This document shows, one piece after another, positions 34,448 to 43,112 of a DNA stretch of 64,000 nt. Source of the DNA: Candidatus Fermentibacterota bacterium. GTDB taxonomy: Bacteria; Fermentibacterota; Fermentibacteria; Fermentibacterales; Fermentibacteraceae. Location of the stretch: NCBI GenBank assembly GCA_002748705.1, contig PDSZ01000015.1:30829-94828 (forward strand), in the 5' to 3' direction. Each line of letters begins with the position of its first letter. Positions within the stretch are counted from its first letter, which is position 1. The translations under genes and the position numbers were made by a program. Under the pieces are notes generated by a model. The model searched no databases. It was not told the DNA's origin and saw nothing but the letters and a program-made list of their open reading frames with translations.

Positions 34448-37324
34448 TCAGCTGGGAGGTCTTTCAACTCCTGACAGCAGATCATCCTTAAGAATCTGAA
34501 TGTTGATATGGCATTCAGGAATCCATGGAAGAAACGCCTGCTCAGCCCCTTCAAAGATATTCCTGCAGAGATACTGCCAGGAATTCGGGCTTATCTCCCT
34601 GAGTTTGTTTCTGCAGAAAAAGATACGATTCAGAAGATACTGATTGTGGCCTGTGGTAAACAGGTTATCCTCCAACCAGTATGAATGAATAAGAATAAAT
34701 TCAAGCTGCATCTCGAGACTGTACCAGTCAGGATTCAAAGAATCAGCTCTCTGAAGTCGCTGAAGGGTATCAACAAGAACACCGGCAAAACTGCCTTCCA
34801 GCCAGGGCATCTCAATACCTGTCCGCATGGCGGCTCTGCTGCCTCCACAGGCCTGGCGTAAAAGCTCAATACGGCTAGAAACATCTTTATCTATTTTATC
34901 AGCATACCTATCACTTAAGGATAGTATATATATCTGATCAAGATACTTTTCAAGCATAGTATTGGCAGCAAATATCCTGAGAAGGTCAGGAAGGTATTCA
35001 CTATCAAAGCCTGAACTTATAAAAAGCTCTGCACTTGCTCTGTAGAACTCAGGATCAACAGGAAAAACTGATGGAAAGAACCTGCCTGAGAATACTGAAG
35101 TTACTGCCATCTCATTGTAAAGCCTGAACTGCTCTGAAATGGCTGCTTCACCAATAGATCCGTTATGCCATAACAGAAACGGATGCTCACTTTCTGCGGA
35201 GAACTGATCTGTATAGTCGTTGATTATTCCTTCCAGCTCAGTACCTTCAAGATACTCTGAATTAATACTCTGAAGTACCGGTTTAAGCGATTCATGATCA
35301 AGTCCGGGAATGCTGAGGATGTATGCTATCTGGTTCTTTATTTCCTCTGCCCCATATTCAGTCTTGCTTTGTTCTATGTGAGAAGCATCAGCAATTGACA
35401 TTTGGTAAAGAATATAGATACCACTCTTCGACTGCGGTGAGAGAGGAGCAATAAAAGAAGCTTGACGGTAGTAATCATCCCTTCGGTGACCATGGAGACG
35501 ATATGACCTGTACAGCTCATCAAGAGCCTTGTCTATATCACCCATGTTGCTGTATCCAAGGGCAAGATTGTTGTGTATTTCTGCATAGTTCGGAGCTTTG
35601 ACAATCAGTGAATCATAGGACTGAATACCCAGTTTCAACTCTTCTTCCAGTGCTTCTGCAGATAAATCAGGCAACATTCCGCTATGCTCAAGAGCATTAC
35701 TCATTGCAGTTACCGGAGGATTCAGCACCATGTATCTGGTAAGATGAGAACTTCCAAGCGCATACCATGCGCCCAGATCATTGGGATACACTTCAGTAGC
35801 AAGTTTTGAATAGTATACTGAGCTGTCTGCGCACATGGAAGCGTAACTCCAGGCGTTAACCGCTGATTCCAGCTGTTCCTGTTCTCCTGTGTTCTGCCAA
35901 TTCAAGGCTGCTGCATAGGCTGAATTAAGCGCATTCTCGGCTCTGGAGAGGAAAATATCCTTACCGTGGAAAACAAGCACTGAAGACTTTGCCGCAGGTA
36001 TGTAGTGGACAAAGAAGCCCCATACAAAAATTCCGGAAGCCAGGAATAAAAGCACAGCTGCCGGTTTTGCCCATCTGCCCGGTCTGCCTGCATCTGCATC
36101 CCTGACCATCGCAACCACAACAAATACTGAAAAGAGCCATGCAGTAGGCGGCCACCTCAGGTGAACCGAAACCAGAGCTTCAGCCATCATTGCACAGATT
36201 CCTGCAACTGCCGCAGCATTTATCATGTTTCCCGGAATACCGGAAGCTCCCCGAATGGTGAAAAAAGCCAGCAACACCCATAGGACAAGACCTATGAGGC
36301 CAAGATCAGTTAATATCTCAAGGTATTCGCAATGAACATGAAGGGTATTGTGACTTACGCCGAGAAGACTGTAATTCGGATTTCTGTACTGCGGAAAGAG
36401 TATCTGGAACGAACCTGGACCGCTTCCTGCAACGGGATTCTGCATAAATAAAGAGACTGCTCCTGACCAGATAGTCTTTCTAACCTGAAGAGTCCCATGA
36501 TCTTCGGCAGACATGGCTAGTTCCTCAAGTCTTGAGGACATAGGCACAGCAGAACCAACCATAACAGCAGCGAGTACCATTGTTGCAATAAGAATCCTGA
36601 ATAAACCTGAACCTGAAGAGCGAAGGTAAACAACTGCCAGGAAAACAGAACCCACAGCAAGGCCAGCTAAGCTTCCTCTGGTTCCGCTGGCAACAACAGC
36701 CAGTACTGAAAGAAGAACAAATAACCCTGCTGTTACTCTCTTAAGCAGAACTGATCCTCTCCTGAACCACAGAATTCTTACAACGCCAAGGGGAAGAAAA
36801 GCAGATGCAAAACCACCAAGCAGATTTGGATTGCCAAGACTTCCGGTACTCCTTCCGGTTCTTGTAAGCCATACATCCCAGGGAAAGATATATATTCCCT
36901 GCCACTGGAGTATTGCATAAATGTAAATAAGAGCAGCAGAGCCCACGAGTACTGCAAGATAAAACATCATGTGCTTTCTCTCAAGAAAGGACACCGCAAC
37001 AGCCACAGTTACAGCAAGGGAAAAGAACATTAATATTGTAAAAGGCCCGTTTACACTGCCTATACCTGTAAAATGCCTGAAAACCATGTAGAGGGTAAGA
37101 AATGCTGCTGTAAGAAGTGAAGGCATGCTCAGTCTGCTGTAATAACCATTACTGCCCAGAAGAAGGAAAACTCCACTAATTGCAGCCAGAACTGCAGCTC
37201 CTGCAACATAGATTATCTCTTTTACAAGTATACTATTGCGACTTTCTGTAAGAATACCGAAAACCACACCTAAAAGCACAGCAATTAGTATTGTCGCAGG
37301 TAGAAAAGAGGTTTTTGGCTTCAT
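34448..37324 (-). CDS. O-antigen ligase / polymerase-like membrane protein with TPR domain
   Basis: 958 aa. The first about 430 residues contain a dozen or so membrane helices and the Wzy_C region, with NPVAGSGPGSFQILFP and VSHNTLHVHCEYLEILTDLG, the periplasmic loop typical of O-antigen ligases (WaaL) and related polymerases. A periplasmic part of about 500 residues follows; residues 480-650 include TPR-like helices (YAEIHNNLALGYSNMGDIDK). The rest is unassigned. Such fusions occur in lineages with polysaccharide- or glycoprotein-modifying ligases. Start overlaps the WecA-like gene by 4 nt; a strong terminator follows. Ligase versus polymerase cannot be settled from sequence. Confidence 0.8.
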   Translation of the reverse strand: MKPKTSFLPATILIAVLLGVVFGILTESRNSILVKEIIYVAGAAVLAAISGVFLLLGSNGYYSRLSMPSLLTAAFLTLYMVFRHFTGIGSVNGPFTILMFFSLAVTVAVAVSFLERKHMMFYLAVLVGSAALIYIYAILQWQGIYIFPWDVWLTRTGRSTGSLGNPNLLGGFASAFLPLGVVRILWFRRGSVLLKRVTAGLFVLLSVLAVVASGTRGSLAGLAVGSVFLAVVYLRSSGSGLFRILIATMVLAAVMVGSAVPMSSRLEELAMSAEDHGTLQVRKTIWSGAVSLFMQNPVAGSGPGSFQILFPQYRNPNYSLLGVSHNTLHVHCEYLEILTDLGLIGLVLWVLLAFFTIRGASGIPGNMINAAAVAGICAMMAEALVSVHLRWPPTAWLFSVFVVVAMVRDADAGRPGRWAKPAAVLLFLASGIFVWGFFVHYIPAAKSSVLVFHGKDIFLSRAENALNSAYAAALNWQNTGEQEQLESAVNAWSYASMCADSSVYYSKLATEVYPNDLGAWYALGSSHLTRYMVLNPPVTAMSNALEHSGMLPDLSAEALEEELKLGIQSYDSLIVKAPNYAEIHNNLALGYSNMGDIDKALDELYRSYRLHGHRRDDYYRQASFIAPLSPQSKSGIYILYQMSIADASHIEQSKTEYGAEEIKNQIAYILSIPGLDHESLKPVLQSINSEYLEGTELEGIINDYTDQFSAESEHPFLLWHNGSIGEAAISEQFRLYNEMAVTSVFSGRFFPSVFPVDPEFYRASAELFISSGFDSEYLPDLLRIFAANTMLEKYLDQIYILSLSDRYADKIDKDVSSRIELLRQACGGSRAAMRTGIEMPWLEGSFAGVLVDTLQRLQRADSLNPDWYSLEMQLEFILIHSYWLEDNLFTTGHNQYLLNRIFFCRNKLREISPNSWQYLCRNIFEGAEQAFLPWIPECHINIQILKDDLLSGVERPPS

Positions 37325-38385
37325 TGCTGGCCGGTTCCTTTCTCTCCATGAACAATGAACAGTGCAAATACAGTAATAACCCCTCCTGCATTAATAAAGG
37401 CCAGTACTGCCTGATAAGGTCTCAAAGTAGGCAGAAGCAGTGCAGTGGTACCCATGACAATGGAGATCAGATAAAGCATCAGCACCGATGTTTTTTTGGA
37501 ATATCCCATTCTCATAAGCCTGTGAGTCAGATGATTCTTGTCTCCCTGAAATAGAGGTTTTCCCAGTTTTCTCCTGTAAAGCAGAACCATTACTGTATCC
37601 ACCAGAGGTACAGCAAGTATCAGAAGCGGTGACATCACTGCCAGCCATGGAATTTCTCCGCCGGGAGTATAGACTCCGAGAATTGCCGCAATCCCCAGCA
37701 TAAATCCAAGGAAGTTTGAACCGCAGTCCCCCATGTAAATACTGGCAGGTGGAAAGTTATAGAAAAGGAATCCAAGTGAAGCACCTGCAATGGAAACACT
37801 AATGTAGGCAACAGGCGGATTGCCGTTTATGTAATTAAGCGCAGCAAAGAACAAGGCTGCGATGGCGGCAATTCCTGAAGTAACGCCGTCTGCGTGGTCC
37901 AGCAGGTTCATTGAATTGGTTATTCCAAGAAGCCAGAAAAGAGTAACAGGAGCAGCCAGCCAGTTTACTCCTATACCCTCCAGAAAAAGCCTCACCTGGG
38001 CACCTTTTACCATAAAGAACACTCCTGCGGCCACCACAACTGCAGAATGAAGAAAAAGCTTAGTTACAGGGCTGAGCACCTTTCGGTCATCTACGAAACC
38101 GGTTAGGGTCATCAGCGCACCTGAACCTGTCATGAGGAGACAAAGTGAACTCCATGGAATAGCTGTATCCGCAACGGCCTGGCCTGGAAGATGGGGAAAA
38201 ATAATAAGCCCGAGTGCCATTGAAACAGCAAAGCCCAGAAAAATAGCAACGCCACCGATAACCGGTATTCCGGTTGTGGAAGTCTCCTTATCCACCAGTT
38301 GAAGTTTCTCGGCAATTCTGCTTGCAAGAGGAGTACAAATCAGGGCGATAACCAGACTTATCATAAAGGCACTGAAAAGAATCAT
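37321..38385 (-). CDS. Undecaprenyl-phosphate GlcNAc-1-phosphate transferase, WecA/TagO type
   Basis: Polytopic phosphoglycosyltransferase that links a HexNAc-1-P to undecaprenyl phosphate, starting glycan assembly. The protein is 354 aa with about 10 helices. Motifs are TTGIPVIGGVAIFLGF near the N-terminus, the catalytic region MNLLDHADGVTSGIAA (usual D-N-x-D-G), IYMGDCGSNFLGFMLG, and GDKNHLTHRLMRMG in the last cytoplasmic loop. It lies between the ABC ATPase and the ligase-like gene with 4-nt overlaps. A second initiating enzyme of a different family is encoded at 41722-43110. Confidence 0.88.
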   Translation of the reverse strand: MILFSAFMISLVIALICTPLASRIAEKLQLVDKETSTTGIPVIGGVAIFLGFAVSMALGLIIFPHLPGQAVADTAIPWSSLCLLMTGSGALMTLTGFVDDRKVLSPVTKLFLHSAVVVAAGVFFMVKGAQVRLFLEGIGVNWLAAPVTLFWLLGITNSMNLLDHADGVTSGIAAIAALFFAALNYINGNPPVAYISVSIAGASLGFLFYNFPPASIYMGDCGSNFLGFMLGIAAILGVYTPGGEIPWLAVMSPLLILAVPLVDTVMVLLYRRKLGKPLFQGDKNHLTHRLMRMGYSKKTSVLMLYLISIVMGTTALLLPTLRPYQAVLAFINAGGVITVFALFIVHGEKGTGQQ

Positions 38386-39431
38386 ATACGAGGTTCCCCT
38401 TCAGCGGTGGAGAATAGATGGATTTTCTCTGAATCAAGGGAGAAGTTCATGGAATCCCCCGGCTTTACCTTTATGTCCGGATCTGTTCTGGCGGTAAGCT
38501 GCTCACCTGAAGCTGCCGTCCCGATAACAATCTTCTCGTTACCCAGGGTTTCAACAACTTCCACCGAACAGACAAGCCGACCTTTCGGGTCGGCAATAAC
38601 ATCCTCCGGCCTTACACCCAGTGTGCAGGTTCCATCAGGCAGAGATGAGTTTTCTATTTGATATCCCGCTGCTGTAAGAATCCCTCCTGTTACATCAGCC
38701 TTGAAGAAATTCATAGCAGGGCTTCCAATGAAACCTGCTACAAATCTGTTGCAGGGGCTGTCGTAGACTTCAAGGGGAGGTGCCACCTGCTGTACTAAAC
38801 CATCCTTAAGCACCACAATTCTGTCCCCCAGAGTCATGGCTTCAGCCTGATCATGGGTTACATAAATCATGGTTGCCTTGAGCCTGCTGTGAAGCCTTGC
38901 AAGCTCATTTCTCATCTGAACCCTCAGTTTTGCATCAAGGTTTGACAGAGGCTCATCAAAGAGGAAAACCTTTGGATGCCTTACTATCGCCCGGCCTACG
39001 GCAACCCGCTGCCTCTGACCTCCGGAAAGCTCTCTGGGCTTTCTGAGCAGATAGTCGGTAATGCCAAGTATATCAGCTGCTTCCTCTACTGCCCTCTTTA
39101 TTTCAGAACCGTGAACTTTCTTCATCTTCAGCGAGAAAGCCATATTGTCAAAAACAGTCATGTGGGGGTATAGCGCGTAATTCTGAAATACCATTGCAAT
39201 GTCCCTGTCAGAAGGGTTAACACCGGTAACATCGCTGGTTCCTATAAACACCTTTCCTGAGGTTGGCTCCTCAAGACCTGCCAGAATACGAAGGGTAGTT
39301 GACTTGCCGCAGCCGCTGGGGCCCACAAGTACCAGAAACTCACCGTCTTCTATCTCAAGGCTGAAGTCGGAGAGGGCCTTTGAAGTTGAATCATAAACCT
39401 TACTCACTGCATCAAATGTAACGGAAGCCAA
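38382..39431 (-). CDS. ABC transporter ATP-binding protein, UgpC/MalK type
   Basis: 349 aa. Walker A is GPSGCGKST, the signature is LSGGQRQRVAVGRAIVRHP, Walker B is VFLFDEPLSNLDA, and the switch is YVTHDQAEAMTLGDRIV. The C-terminal TOBE/OB regulatory domain contains LGVRPEDV. This subfamily drives import of sugars and glycerophosphodiesters. No permease or binding-protein gene is adjacent, so it probably serves one or more transporters encoded elsewhere. Its stop overlaps the WecA-like start. Confidence 0.9.
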   Translation of the reverse strand: MASVTFDAVSKVYDSTSKALSDFSLEIEDGEFLVLVGPSGCGKSTTLRILAGLEEPTSGKVFIGTSDVTGVNPSDRDIAMVFQNYALYPHMTVFDNMAFSLKMKKVHGSEIKRAVEEAADILGITDYLLRKPRELSGGQRQRVAVGRAIVRHPKVFLFDEPLSNLDAKLRVQMRNELARLHSRLKATMIYVTHDQAEAMTLGDRIVVLKDGLVQQVAPPLEVYDSPCNRFVAGFIGSPAMNFFKADVTGGILTAAGYQIENSSLPDGTCTLGVRPEDVIADPKGRLVCSVEVVETLGNEKIVIGTAASGEQLTARTDPDIKVKPGDSMNFSLDSEKIHLFSTAEGEPRI

Positions 39432-39456
39432 GTTTTGCCCCTTTCAGTAAGTATCA

Positions 39457-39813
39457 TCAGTCAACCGTAAGCAGTGAAACCCTGCTATTCTTGAAAACAG
39501 CTTCATCGGGATTCAGAGGGTCATGAACCAGCTCTGTTCCGTTGATCAGAAACCCGTACCTGTAACAGCCCCTTCTCAGGTCTGAAGGAAAGTCCAGAGT
39601 CCAGTACTCTCCGTTCTGTTCCATCAGCCCGCTTCGGGGATCAACTATTCCAAGGGGGCCAGTCATGCCGCCCCAACTGTTCCAGTCCCCTACCAGCTGT
39701 ACAGAGGCGGCCCAGGGACAGTGGTAAAGAGCATCTTCACCCTCCGGTTTCTCCGCAGGAATAAAGACGGCACAGGAACAGAACAGCAAAGATAATGCAA
39801 TCAGTCTATCCAT
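39457..39813 (-). CDS. Secreted CBM48-like (glycogen-binding E-set) small protein
   Basis: 118 aa. A signal peptide or lipoprotein signal (LIALSLLFCSCAVF) is followed by a single E-set domain of the CBM48/AMPK-beta type: ASVQLVGDWNSWGG, the G-E-Y-W-T-L strand, G-C-Y-R-Y-G-F-L-I-N-G and the terminal H-D-P-L-N-P-D. Such domains bind alpha-glucans. It has no catalytic domain. The 5' end overlaps the 3' end of the beta-rich protein gene upstream by 13 nt. A surface glycan-binding role is inference. Confidence 0.75.
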   Translation of the reverse strand: MDRLIALSLLFCSCAVFIPAEKPEGEDALYHCPWAASVQLVGDWNSWGGMTGPLGIVDPRSGLMEQNGEYWTLDFPSDLRRGCYRYGFLINGTELVHDPLNPDEAVFKNSRVSLLTVD

Positions 39814-40982
39814 GCGGATACCCCCAGCTCAAGAATGGCAGCTTCTCCGTCCCATGCTGCAGACACATTGGCAAACCCTCTGCGGAATCCCCCTGAAATA
39901 CTCAGCTCACAACATGGATCAGGCGAGCTGGCATTCAGGTCTGAGGTGACTGACAGTTTTGAAGTAACATGACCTACAGGAGAATATATTCCAGTGGCTG
40001 TGAGGGAAAGGCTGTCCCCTTCAAGGTTCAGTGCCCCTCCGAAACCTGCCGGTGCCGCAGAGTAAAGGCCTGAGATTTCCCCTGAGAATTCCTCCATTCC
40101 GGCCAGATTACCGAAAAACTCCCACTCTATTCCTTCTCTTGAGAGCATGTAGAACCTGCCGAACAAAGTGGCTGAATCAATGTTCTCTGCAGAAGCAGAT
40201 ACTCCTGCAGAACCGGTGACTGCAGCTGTTCTGCCTGACACAAGCCCTGAAAGGGACACTGTGGTTGAATCATCACACCAGACAACCCCTGGAACTATCT
40301 CCAGTCTGAAGAGAGATGAAACATCAGGCTGCCATCCTCTGAGCTGAACCTCTCCTGTGGAAATACTGTCACTCTTTTCAAAAAGGAACCAGGGCTGCAC
40401 TGACCTGAGATCTGCAAAACCCCTGATAAAGTCTGTGCCGGTGGAATCCATATCAATCTTCTCCCAGGATATCTGACCGAACCCCAGCCATGGAGAGTGA
40501 ACCCCATACCAGGAAAGACTCTCTCCGTACTGGTTCCAGAAACCGTCAAATCCCAGAATGCCTCCAGCTTTAAGCGCCATGCCGGTTGAATCGCTCGCAT
40601 CAACTTCTCCCCAGTCCGACAGGGGCGTTCCAATACCGCTGATGAACGGCTGATTTAAACCGTAGAATACACCAGCAGATATCCACGGAGACCCGGGCCA
40701 GGTGAAGGAACAACCGGCGGATACAGGACGAAATGTTTCTCCAGTTGAATCAGCTATAAAGTCAGTCACTCCTGCTGCTTCAACACTGAAGTGCTCATCA
40801 GTATAGGATGCAACAGGAAAAGCATGAAGTGTATCAGCTTCAGCGGTAGAGAGACCGGATTCAGGATCTGCGTTACCTGTACCTCTTACCAGTATTCCCC
40901 TGCGGAACCTCTCCGTATTCTCTCCTGTTTCTTCAGGAGCGAGAAGAAGAGTAAGCACGATAAGCGCTGTAATCATTCCCAC
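39801..40982 (-). CDS. Secreted beta-rich (barrel-like) hypothetical protein
   Basis: 393 aa with a weak N-terminal signal (MITALIVLTLLLAPEETG). The sequence is dominated by short alternating beta segments with Gly/Ser/Trp turns (SWYGVHSPWLGFGQISW, GGALNLEGDSLSLTATG) and ends in an aromatic-poor strand. This suggests an outer-membrane barrel or large beta-sandwich. No family recognised. It overlaps the neighbouring beta-rich gene by 10 nt and the CBM48 gene by 13 nt, so the three secreted proteins are made together. Confidence 0.6.
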   Translation of the reverse strand: MGMITALIVLTLLLAPEETGENTERFRRGILVRGTGNADPESGLSTAEADTLHAFPVASYTDEHFSVEAAGVTDFIADSTGETFRPVSAGCSFTWPGSPWISAGVFYGLNQPFISGIGTPLSDWGEVDASDSTGMALKAGGILGFDGFWNQYGESLSWYGVHSPWLGFGQISWEKIDMDSTGTDFIRGFADLRSVQPWFLFEKSDSISTGEVQLRGWQPDVSSLFRLEIVPGVVWCDDSTTVSLSGLVSGRTAAVTGSAGVSASAENIDSATLFGRFYMLSREGIEWEFFGNLAGMEEFSGEISGLYSAAPAGFGGALNLEGDSLSLTATGIYSPVGHVTSKLSVTSDLNASSPDPCCELSISGGFRRGFANVSAAWDGEAAILELGVSAWID

Positions 40983-41725
40983 CTCCTTAAGATTCCCATT
41001 GAATGGGATACAGTATCAGAAGAAAGTGATGCGCTGTAGGAAACCTGCCAGTTCCCTCCTGTCCATGAAAGCCCGCTGTTCAGCAGTTCTCCGTCAGTTC
41101 CGGCAGTAAGGCTGAGAACACTTGAAACATGAAGCTCTGCGCCTCCCTGCCACTGACTTTTTCCGTAATTCACATGTGCTGTCATATACCTGTTAAAGAC
41201 ATGGCTGAATCCTGCTCTTAGTATTCGGTCATCTGTAACATCCTCAAGTGTCATTCCAAGGGCAAAGGAAGGAAAGAGCGAAAACTGAAATCCGCAGTCC
41301 AGGTTTTCCCTGATGCTATCTGCTTCTGTATAATAATCAGCGCCAGCCGAAAAGCCTGCGGTTATGCTCGGTCCGAAAAGCCCCTCCATGAATCCTATGG
41401 GATCACCTGTTATCACATATGCGCCAGCCAGACGAAACCTAACACAGTCACTGTTGCCGTCCAGGTGGAACCCTGCCCCGAGCCCGTACTTTCTCCCGTT
41501 AAAGGGAAGCACAGCTGCAGCTGAATAAGCAGATTCTCCGTGAATGTATGCTCCTGCCAACTGGACTGTCAGTCTTTCTATTCTGCACAGCCCTGCAGGA
41601 GCCGACATGCAGGAGACAGGTGTCCTGCTCCATGAAGCAGGATGCACCCCCAGACCGGTCTCCACAGGTCCGCTGAATCCGGAGAACCAGACCAGTGCAG
41701 TGAGAATGATGGTTGAATAGATCAG
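40973..41725 (-). CDS. Secreted beta-barrel-like protein with apparent CTG start
   Basis: 250 aa from a CTG at 41725. Starting there gives a good signal peptide, (M)IYSTIILTALVWFSGFSG, and the codon overlaps the stop of the upstream gene as CTGA, exactly where ATGA couplings occur elsewhere in this window; GAGGAAGAGGTG lies upstream. No ATG, GTG or TTG occurs in frame before the signal peptide; the next usable start (GTG) would delete it. The mature part has repeated beta strands (SITAGFSAGADYYTEAD, FALGMTLEDVTDDRILRAGF) like a PorV-type or other outer-membrane barrel. Function unknown. Confidence 0.6.
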   Translation of the reverse strand: MIYSTIILTALVWFSGFSGPVETGLGVHPASWSRTPVSCMSAPAGLCRIERLTVQLAGAYIHGESAYSAAAVLPFNGRKYGLGAGFHLDGNSDCVRFRLAGAYVITGDPIGFMEGLFGPSITAGFSAGADYYTEADSIRENLDCGFQFSLFPSFALGMTLEDVTDDRILRAGFSHVFNRYMTAHVNYGKSQWQGGAELHVSSVLSLTAGTDGELLNSGLSWTGGNWQVSYSASLSSDTVSHSMGILRRWE

Positions 41726-43110
41726 TATGCACCTCTTCCTCTGAGTACAGTAACAACCGTTCTGGCCATGATGGCAAAGTCAAGCATCAGTGACCTGTTC
41801 CTCATGTAATAAAAATCATATTCGAGGTTCTCATGAAGAGGCAGGTCTTTCCTGCCCATTATCTGCCAGAGTCCTGTTATTCCGGGTTTTACATCAAGGC
41901 GTCTCTTCTGCCAGGCATTGTATTCCCGAACTATGAAGTCCATTTCAGGCCTTGGCCCTACAAGGCTCATTCTGCCTGTTAGCACATTGAACAGCTGGGG
42001 CAGTTCGTCAAAGCTTGTTCTTCGAAGAAATCTTCCAAGTGCAGTAATTCGCGGATCGCCTTTTCCAACAGGCGATACCTCATACTCACCTGTTTCAGGC
42101 TTCATGGTTCTGAACTTATAAAGGGTGAACGGAACACCGTTTCTTCCAATTCTGCTCTGTGCAAATACAGGAGACCCCTTTCCTGCCACAAGCAGCAAAA
42201 GCCAGATAAGCAGCATCAGAGGAGAGAGAAGCAGAATAAGCACTCCAGATACAGCAATATCAATAAGCCTTTTTATACCGCTGTAAAAGCTGCCGGTGCT
42301 GGAGGGCCCTATCTCAACCACTGGAATACTGGAAAGACTGTCCAGACTCTGAAAACCGGAGGCTATCTCAAACAGGTCTGTAACCAGCATGAATACAATG
42401 TCCTCTCTGTTCACAGAATTAACCAGCCTCATCATCTCTGCTCTGCTCATTGATCCGCTGGCAAAGAAGACCTCGTCCACACAACGGCTATCAGAAAGTC
42501 TTGAAAGATCATCAGCCGTTCCTATGACAGGAATGCCTTCTATGCACTCAAGGTCCACCGGACTCTCAGTGAGCACACCGAGTATCCTGTGTCTGGGAGC
42601 AGGCAGGCGCCCCATTGCAGTGATTACCCTTTCCGCAAATTCCCCTGAACCGATAATCAGAGTTGCAGGAGATTCCTTCACAGGAGCAATTCGTCTGGCC
42701 AGCTTTCTGAACAGCCAGCGAAAAAGAATGTTAACCGGTATGGATACGGCCAGAAAAAAGAACACCATAACCCTTGAGTAATCAATTTTCACCAGGTAGC
42801 TCACAGCCATGATGGAGAAAGCAAGATAGAACAGCGCCCTTATTCGCCTGGTAAGGGAACTGAACGGTGTCTGAATATCTGAAAGGGAATACATTCCCGC
42901 TGACCACCAGGATGAAACCAGAAGAATCGCCACAAACGGAATGGTTACAAGGTATGTGTAAACCGTATGGGAGAAACCTGGAAGAATTTCTCTGAGGGGT
43001 TCTGTTCTCACATACCATGTTATGTAGAGAGAAAAGGGAACAGTAAGAATATCCGCAACAGCAAGCGCTCCCAGAAGAACCCTCTGATGCTTTCTGGTAG
43101 GTGCCAGCAT
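41722..43110 (-). CDS. Polyprenyl glycosylphosphotransferase (WcaJ/WbaP type)
   Basis: Transfers a sugar-1-phosphate to undecaprenyl phosphate. The protein is 462 aa. Four N-terminal membrane helices and a Rossmann-like CoA_binding_3 region (ATLIIGSGEFAERVITAMG) are followed by the catalytic bac_transf domain: YSGIKRLIDIAVSG, a re-entrant helix, SRIGRNGVPFTLYKFRTM, RRTSFDELPQLFNVLTG, MSLVGPRPE and KPGITGLWQI. The second initiating transferase of the cluster; it differs in fold from the WecA-like enzyme. It lies 2 nt after the GT2 gene. Confidence 0.93.
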   Translation of the reverse strand: MLAPTRKHQRVLLGALAVADILTVPFSLYITWYVRTEPLREILPGFSHTVYTYLVTIPFVAILLVSSWWSAGMYSLSDIQTPFSSLTRRIRALFYLAFSIMAVSYLVKIDYSRVMVFFFLAVSIPVNILFRWLFRKLARRIAPVKESPATLIIGSGEFAERVITAMGRLPAPRHRILGVLTESPVDLECIEGIPVIGTADDLSRLSDSRCVDEVFFASGSMSRAEMMRLVNSVNREDIVFMLVTDLFEIASGFQSLDSLSSIPVVEIGPSSTGSFYSGIKRLIDIAVSGVLILLLSPLMLLIWLLLLVAGKGSPVFAQSRIGRNGVPFTLYKFRTMKPETGEYEVSPVGKGDPRITALGRFLRRTSFDELPQLFNVLTGRMSLVGPRPEMDFIVREYNAWQKRRLDVKPGITGLWQIMGRKDLPLHENLEYDFYYMRNRSLMLDFAIMARTVVTVLRGRGAY

Positions 43111-43112
43111 GA

